Shown: piece after piece, positions 6,329-10,508 of the stretch | How positions within the stretch are numbered: position 1 is the stretch's first letter | How the letters are laid out: each line of letters opens with the position of its first letter | Origin: RGIG4097 sp964367645 | Lineage (GTDB): Bacteria; Bacillota; Clostridia; Christensenellales; CAG-917 | DNA: 10,508 nt | Direction of reading: 5' to 3' | Assembly (NCBI GenBank): GCA_964367645.1 | Contig: CAYIYN010000054.1 | Span: forward strand, 1 to 10,508 | Made by a program: the position numbers and the translations under genes | The notes under the pieces: model-generated | The model's database searches: none | What the model saw: the letters and a program-made list of their open reading frames with translations, nothing else | Told to the model about the DNA's origin: nothing

Positions 6329-7569
6329 GAGTTGCCGTTATCGGAGCAGGCGCAGCCGGCAGTATCGCCGCAATAACCTTAGCCCGCGGAGGCAAAAGCG
6401 TTTGCCTTTTTGATAAAAACGATAAGGTCGGCAAAAAATTATATATAACGGGAAAGGGCAGATGCAACGTCACCAACGACTGCGAAATTGAAGAATTTAT
6501 GAATAACGTAGTTCACGGGAACAAGTTCCTGCGCTCTGCGCTGTACGGTTTCAAACCAAGCGACACCATTGAATTTTTCGAGAATTTGGGTGTGACGCTC
6601 GTGACTGAAAGAGGGAACAGGGTGTTTCCGCTTTCCGGCAAATCAAGCGACATTATCCGCGCTCTGACAGCCGAAATAAAGCGTAGTGGAGTGGATTTGT
6701 TTGCCGAATGCGACGTAAAATCCGTTTCACCCGCAAACGAAGGCTACAAAGTTTCGTATCGTCACGGCGATAAACCGTTTGAAGAAGAATTTGACATGGT
6801 GATTGTCGCAACAGGCGGCATAACCTATCCTTCAACGGGTTCGACAGGGGATGGATACAGTTTTGCAAAAGACTTAGGACACTCCATCAATAAACCCGTT
6901 GCCGCGCTTTCGTCCATAGTGACGGCGGAAAGCGTGAAAGAACTTGAAGGTATTTCGCTGAAAAACGTAAGTTTGACTGCGCTTGACGAAAAAGGCGGAA
7001 TAATCCGCTCGGAATTTGGAGAAATGCTTTTCACAAATAACGGTTTGAGCGGCCCGATTGCGCTGTCAATATCGTCATATATCAACCGAATCAGCGGTGT
7101 AACGCTTGTGCTTGATTTGAAACCTGCGCTTGACGAAGAAAAACTGTCAAACCGAATAATGCGCGATTTTGAAGAGCGGCAAAATCAAGACATAAAAAAT
7201 GTGTCCAGGGCGCTTTTGCCCGATAGACTGAATATGTATGTTTTGAAAGCGGCAAAGATAGACGAAAACAAAAAAGTCAATTCCGTCACAAAAGAGGAGC
7301 GTCGGCGACTTTGCGATACTCTCAAAAATCTGACCTTCAAGGTCAAATCACTGTCCGGCATTGAACAAGCGGTTATAACGTCGGGCGGTATCTCCACAAA
7401 AGAACTGACTCCCTACGGAGAAAGCAAACTGCACAAAGGGCTTTATTTTGTGGGCGAAACGGTGGATGTCGACGCGCTGACGGGCGGATTTAACCTTCAA
7501 ATCGCTTTTGCAACCGGAGTAGCCGCGGCGCGCGATATACTAAAAAGCTCGGGAAAAATATCAGATTAA
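6325..7569 (+). CDS. FAD-dependent oxidoreductase, BaiN/YhiN (HI0933) family
   Basis: A 414 aa flavoprotein of the HI0933/YhiN/BaiN family, often annotated as NAD(P)/FAD-dependent oxidoreductase or aminoacetone oxidase family protein. The FAD-binding Rossmann motif is VIGAGAAG (5-12) with acidic Asp30 at the end of the second strand. The family signature GKGRCNVTN (43-51) and VATGGITYPSTGSTGDGY (161-178) follow, with the C-terminal FAD-contacting GLYFVGETVDVDALTGGFNL (372-391) and QIAFATG. The substrate is unknown: BaiN of Clostridium scindens acts in bile-acid dehydroxylation, but most family members sit in housekeeping loci like this one and bile-acid activity should not be assumed. ATG 6325 is chosen because GGAG at 6313-6316 lies 8 bases upstream and it forms an ATGA overlap with surE; the in-frame GTG at 6316 overlaps that site. 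No terminator follows. Confidence 0.92.
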   Translation: MRVAVIGAGAAGSIAAITLARGGKSVCLFDKNDKVGKKLYITGKGRCNVTNDCEIEEFMNNVVHGNKFLRSALYGFKPSDTIEFFENLGVTLVTERGNRVFPLSGKSSDIIRALTAEIKRSGVDLFAECDVKSVSPANEGYKVSYRHGDKPFEEEFDMVIVATGGITYPSTGSTGDGYSFAKDLGHSINKPVAALSSIVTAESVKELEGISLKNVSLTALDEKGGIIRSEFGEMLFTNNGLSGPIALSISSYINRISGVTLVLDLKPALDEEKLSNRIMRDFEERQNQDIKNVSRALLPDRLNMYVLKAAKIDENKKVNSVTKEERRRLCDTLKNLTFKVKSLSGIEQAVITSGGISTKELTPYGESKLHKGLYFVGETVDVDALTGGFNLQIAFATGVAAARDILKSSGKISD

Positions 7570-7595
7570 TAGCAATCAAACAAAAAAATTCAACA

Positions 7596-7620
7596 GGTCA
7601 AAAATCAATAGGTCAAAAAT
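7596..7620 (+). repeat. Short direct repeat before cmk (GGTCAAAAAT, 15-base period)
   Basis: GGTCAAAAAT occurs at 7596-7605 and 7611-7620, separated by CAATA, within the 61-base gap between the flavoprotein gene and cmk. The word AAAATCAATA (7601-7610) is the same as the end of each 23-base repeat unit after scpB. It lies just upstream of the cmk ribosome binding site; no function is evident. Confidence 0.7.
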
Positions 7621-7624
7621 GAGG
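7621..7624 (+). promoter_or_regulatory. Ribosome binding site of cmk
   Basis: GAGG lies 6 bases before ATG 7631 and decides that start. The upstream in-frame ATG at 7619 overlaps this site and would add only MRLE to the protein. Confidence 0.75.
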
Positions 7625-7630
7625 TTGGAA

Positions 7631-8299
7631 ATGCTTAATATCGCAATAGACGGACCTGCCGGCGCAGGCAAAAGCACCGTCGCAAAACTTCTCGCAAAAC
7701 ATTTTAACATAGTGTATCTTGACACCGGCGCGATGTACCGTGCAACCGCTTATTACGCACTTAAACGCGGCGTTGACGTACAAAACGAAAAAGCGGTGGA
7801 GCAACTGCTTGACGATATGAAAATGGAAATTTGCTATCCCGAAGGGCAGGGACAGCAAATCATTGTGAACGGAGAAAACGTCACAGCGTTTTTAAGAGAA
7901 CACCATATGTCAAAAGCGGCAAGCGATATAAGCGCGCACGGTTGTGTTCGCTACAAGATGGTAGACATTCAGCGTGAATTTGCCTCCCAACACGATTTGG
8001 TGCTTGACGGCAGAGATATCGGCTCGTTTGTGTTGCCCAACGCAAACTGCAAGATTTTCCTTGTTGCCTCTCCTGAAGAAAGAGCAAATCGCAGATACAA
8101 AGAACTGATTGAAACCGGAAAGAGCGCGGATTATGTCACAATACTGACTGACATTAATCAACGCGATTATAACGACAGCCACAGAAAAATTGCGCCGCTT
8201 ATTAAAGCCGACGACGCGGTAGAGGTTGATACAACAAACATGACCATTGAAGAAGTGGTCGGCACTATTGTTAAAATTGTTGAGGAAAAAACAAAATGA
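7631..8299 (+). CDS. cmk: Cytidylate kinase
   Basis: Phosphorylates CMP and dCMP with ATP, feeding CTP and dCTP for nucleic acids and for CDP-activated lipid precursors; cytoplasmic. The 222 aa length is normal for the family. The P-loop is GPAGAGKST (8-16). DTGAMYRATAYYALKRGV (31-48) is the nucleotide-binding signature. HHMSKAASDISAHGCVR, LDGRDIGSFVLPNANCKIFL (125-144) and the lid-side SPEERANRRYKEL with INQRDYNDSHRKIAPL (175-190) are all complete. The start at 7631 follows from the GAGG 6 bases upstream and the family N-terminus. The stop overlaps plsC as ATGA (8296-8299), and the pairing with a lipid acyltransferase gene and ispH-rpsA is the common clostridial order. Confidence 0.97.
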   Translation: MLNIAIDGPAGAGKSTVAKLLAKHFNIVYLDTGAMYRATAYYALKRGVDVQNEKAVEQLLDDMKMEICYPEGQGQQIIVNGENVTAFLREHHMSKAASDISAHGCVRYKMVDIQREFASQHDLVLDGRDIGSFVLPNANCKIFLVASPEERANRRYKELIETGKSADYVTILTDINQRDYNDSHRKIAPLIKADDAVEVDTTNMTIEEVVGTIVKIVEEKTK

Positions 8300-9021
8300 A
8301 CGCAGTAAAAAATAATAAAAATTCGGAAAACGGCGCGGAAACCGCCGCAAAAGAGAAAATGCCGAGCGAAAAGAAAAACAGACTGCTGTTTTACAGAACG
8401 CTAAGAGTTATTCTAATTCCCATTGTGAAACTTTTGTGGCGCACTGAAATTGTTGGCGTTGAAAACTATGAGAGCTTTGACAGCGGACTTATTGTATGCA
8501 ATCACTTTTCCGCTCTTGACGGCATAATTCCGGCACCCAAAATGTTCAAAGAGGAACTTCACGTTGTAATCAAAACCGAAGCCTTTGACGGCACGAAGAT
8601 AGCGGCTTGGTTTTTGCCCAAGATGGGCGGAATTCCCGTTCATCGCGGCGAAGCCGACGTCAACGCCGTGAAGTCGGTTTTGAACGTGCTGAAAGCGGAC
8701 AAACAACTGCTTATTTTCCCCGAAGGCACGCGCAACAGGGGAGATTACAGGGTTATGGGCGAGTTTAAAGATGGTGCGGCGCGATTTGCCGTTAAAGCAA
8801 AAAAACCGCTTCTGCCGATAATTTATTACCGTCCGCACAAGATGTTCCGCCGCAACTGGCTCTATATCGGCAAACCGTTTGATTTGCAGGAATTTTACGG
8901 TACTAAATCGACGGAAGAAAACAAAAAGCGCGCTACTGCGGTCGTAAGAGCGCATATGGAAGAAACGCAGGCACTTTGCAACGCTTACGTCGAAGCAAAA
9001 CTAAAAAAGCACGACAAATAA
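8296..9021 (+). CDS. plsC: 1-acyl-sn-glycerol-3-phosphate acyltransferase
   Basis: Acylates lysophosphatidic acid at sn-2 to give phosphatidic acid, the second acylation step of phospholipid synthesis, at the inner face of the membrane. The 241 aa protein has the catalytic H-x4-D motif at H70-F-S-A-L-D75 (CNHFSALD), GGIPVHRGEAD (111-121), the glycerol-phosphate-binding FPEGTRNRGD (141-150) and PLLPIIYYRPHKMF (171-184). A hydrophobic stretch at about 36-48 (LRVILIPIVKLLW) may anchor it. The first 28 residues are hydrophilic and Lys/Glu/Asn-rich and precede the family domain. GAGG at 8282-8285 lies 10 bases before the ATG. It overlaps cmk by 4 bases and is 18 bases from the next start. Acyl-chain specificity cannot be read from the sequence. 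Confidence 0.94.
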   Translation: MNAVKNNKNSENGAETAAKEKMPSEKKNRLLFYRTLRVILIPIVKLLWRTEIVGVENYESFDSGLIVCNHFSALDGIIPAPKMFKEELHVVIKTEAFDGTKIAAWFLPKMGGIPVHRGEADVNAVKSVLNVLKADKQLLIFPEGTRNRGDYRVMGEFKDGAARFAVKAKKPLLPIIYYRPHKMFRRNWLYIGKPFDLQEFYGTKSTEENKKRATAVVRAHMEETQALCNAYVEAKLKKHDK

Positions 9022-9039
9022 AGAAGGAAGTTTTACATA

Positions 9040-10508
9040 TTGAAAGTAATCGTCGCAAAAAACGCAGGTTTCTGTCAAGGAGTGAAAACCGCCGTTGACA
9101 AGGCACTGGAACTCGCCGAAAAATACGGAAAAATCTATACGCTCGGTGCGCTCATTCACAACGAAGACGTTGTAAGTTTTTTGCAATCTAAAGGGGCGAT
9201 TTGCCTTCCCAAAGAGCGTTGGGGGGAACTTAAAAATGGTGACGTTGCGCTCATTCGCGCTCACGGAATTCCTTTTCCCATACAAAATGAACTTGAAGAG
9301 CGAGGAGTGATTCTGTATGACGCAACTTGTCCCGTTGTCAAAAAAATTCACGGTATCGTAAAGGCTCAATCGGACGAGGGAAAGGAAATAATTTTAATCG
9401 GCGACGTCAATCACGATGAAGTTGCAGGCTCTATCAGTTATGCCGGGGGTAAATCATCGGTCATTTCTGAAAACGATGACATAAAAATAGATGAAAACCC
9501 CGTCAGTATTATCTTTCAAACCACAATTACTGCCGATAAATACGAAAAAACGGTCGAATATGTGCAACATTTGAAAAAAACAAGTGAAAAATCAGTTGGC
9601 ATTTTCAATACGATTTGCTATACTACAAAAGCTAGACAGGAAGAAGCGCGTACGCTCGCGAGAGAATGCGATGCCGTAGTTGTTTTAGGAAGCCACACAA
9701 GTGCCAACACAAAAAGGTTGTATCAGGTGGCAATTCAGATTAACCCAAACACCTTTTTCGCCACAAGCGCAGCCGAAGCCGTCGAGCAAGTCAAACAAAA
9801 GGGATTTAAGTGTATATCAATCGTCGCAGGAGCCTCGACGCCCTCGGGATTGATACAGGAGGTAACAAAACTTATGAGTGAACTCGAATTCACCAACGTC
9901 GAAACGGCGTTGAAAGACGATGAAGTGAAAGAAGAAGCAACACTTCAAGAACAAGAACAAGAACAACAAGAACCACAAGAAGCTGCAAACAAAGAACAGT
10001 CTTCCGCTCCCACAGAAGTCAAAGAAGTTGTCAAAGAAGTTAAAGAACTGACAATGGAAGACGTTATCGCGTCAAACCGTTCAGTCGGTTATGTCAACTA
10101 CAAACCCGGCAAGCGCATTTCATGCACGGTTCTACATGCGGACGCAAACGGCATTTATGTCGAAATAGGCGGCAAAAAAGACGGTTTCATTGACAAGGCA
10201 GACGCTTCTCTTGACGGCAACTATAATCCTGCCGATTACAAGAGCGGTGACTCGATTGAAGCAGTTATAACCTCCACTCCCAACAAAGACTACGTTGTAC
10301 TTTCCAAAAAGGAAATCGATGCAAAACTCGCCGAGGATGCCGAAGCCGAAAAGGCTCTTTCCGCCGACGATTTTGAACTTATAATAACCGAGATAACCAA
10401 AGGCGGTCTGCGCGGCAGACTGGGTAGCTATACGGTCTTCGTGCCCGCAAGCCAAATCAGAATAGGATTTGTCAAAAATCTTGACGAATACAAGGGCAAG
10501 AAACTTAC
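9040..10508 (+). CDS. ispH-rpsA: IspH (HMBPP reductase) fused to 30S ribosomal protein S1; 3' end off window
   Basis: The frame is open for 489 codons to the window edge. Residues 1 to about 287 are 4-hydroxy-3-methylbut-2-enyl diphosphate reductase, the [4Fe-4S] enzyme of the last MEP step making IPP and DMAPP. Cluster cysteines are Cys12 (AGFCQGV), Cys97 (DATCPVV) and Cys193 (NTICYTT); substrate residues include His40, His75, His125, Glu127, the TSAN motif (220-223) and GASTPSG. Residues of about 288-340 form a Glu/Gln/Lys-rich linker. From about 357 a first S1 RNA-binding domain is complete (GKRISCTVLHADANGIYVEI, then DGFIDKA), and a second starts near 443 (DFELIITEITKGGLRGRLG). The start is TTG 9040, which gives the family N-terminus with Cys12 and has AAGGAAG at 9024-9030. 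Fusions of IspH to S1 are known in Clostridia; no stop or frameshift separates the parts here. Confidence 0.95.
   Translation, partial: MKVIVAKNAGFCQGVKTAVDKALELAEKYGKIYTLGALIHNEDVVSFLQSKGAICLPKERWGELKNGDVALIRAHGIPFPIQNELEERGVILYDATCPVVKKIHGIVKAQSDEGKEIILIGDVNHDEVAGSISYAGGKSSVISENDDIKIDENPVSIIFQTTITADKYEKTVEYVQHLKKTSEKSVGIFNTICYTTKARQEEARTLARECDAVVVLGSHTSANTKRLYQVAIQINPNTFFATSAAEAVEQVKQKGFKCISIVAGASTPSGLIQEVTKLMSELEFTNVETALKDDEVKEEATLQEQEQEQQEPQEAANKEQSSAPTEVKEVVKEVKELTMEDVIASNRSVGYVNYKPGKRISCTVLHADANGIYVEIGGKKDGFIDKADASLDGNYNPADYKSGDSIEAVITSTPNKDYVVLSKKEIDAKLAEDAEAEKALSADDFELIITEITKGGLRGRLGSYTVFVPASQIRIGFVKNLDEYKGKKL
9946..9981 (+). repeat. In-frame CAAGAA microsatellite in the IspH-S1 linker
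   Basis: Three exact CAAGAA hexamers (9946-9963) are followed by CAACAAGAACCACAAGAA, encoding a Gln-Glu alternation. Because the unit is six bases, copy-number change would lengthen or shorten the linker without shifting the frame between the IspH and S1 parts. Confidence 0.8.

Noticed and set aside
6325..7569. Bile-acid dehydroxylation (bai) gene
   Set aside because: The family similarity to BaiN is broad and there are no other bai genes nearby; the neighbourhood is housekeeping.
8413..8955. Long open frame on the - strand inside plsC
   Set aside because: It mirrors the plsC codons, shows no recognisable motif, and plsC has all its catalytic motifs on the + strand. The same holds for the - strand frames inside scpA (1200-1598), ytfJ (3231-3557), rluB (5159-5539) and cmk (7910-8350).

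Overview
The window reads as a conserved chromosomal housekeeping locus of a Firmicutes bacterium, most likely class Clostridia. All genes are on the + strand, and there is no sign of phage, transposon, CRISPR or other mobile DNA. The assignment rests on the gene order (lysA, scpA, scpB, DUF2953, ytfJ/gerW, PBP5-type carboxypeptidase, rluB, then surE, BaiN/YhiN flavoprotein, cmk, plsC and an ispH-rpsA fusion) and on the in-frame IspH-S1 fusion, an arrangement known from Clostridia. No species can be named from the sequence alone.

Left part (1-2647): the C-terminal two thirds of diaminopimelate decarboxylase (lysA) enter from the left edge. scpA and scpB follow, with a one-base stop/start overlap and a 14-base overlap, so the three genes look translationally coupled. 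ScpA carries about 65 extra N-terminal residues. After scpB comes a 188-base gap holding three tandem copies of a 23-base A/T-rich repeat, running directly into a strong intrinsic terminator at 2621-2647.

Middle part (2682-4609): a short DUF2953 membrane-anchored protein, YtfJ/GerW, and an exported D-alanyl-D-alanine carboxypeptidase with a complete SxxK/SxN/KTG active site. The sporulation genes spmA and spmB, which sit between the carboxypeptidase and rluB in Bacillus and many Clostridia, are absent here.

Right part (4610-10508): a good sigma-A-type promoter (TTGCCT, 17-base spacer, TATAAT) precedes rluB, which carries an unusual low-complexity insert of about 40 residues in its catalytic domain. 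rluB, surE, a BaiN/YhiN-family FAD enzyme, cmk, plsC and ispH-rpsA then form one tightly packed run. Several joints are 1-4 base stop/start overlaps, and the only gap over 20 bases is the 61 bases before cmk. The last gene opens with TTG, encodes a full IspH, continues through a Gln/Glu-rich linker into ribosomal protein S1 domains, and runs off the right edge.

Together the genes cover lysine/peptidoglycan precursor synthesis, chromosome condensation (ScpA and ScpB with SMC), wall trimming, rRNA modification, nucleotide metabolism, phospholipid synthesis, isoprenoid synthesis and translation. I found no clear new biological system. The points most worth a second look are the RluB insert, the tandem-repeat/terminator element, a short A-rich word recurring in the three largest intergenic gaps, the ScpA N-terminal extension and the IspH-S1 linker.
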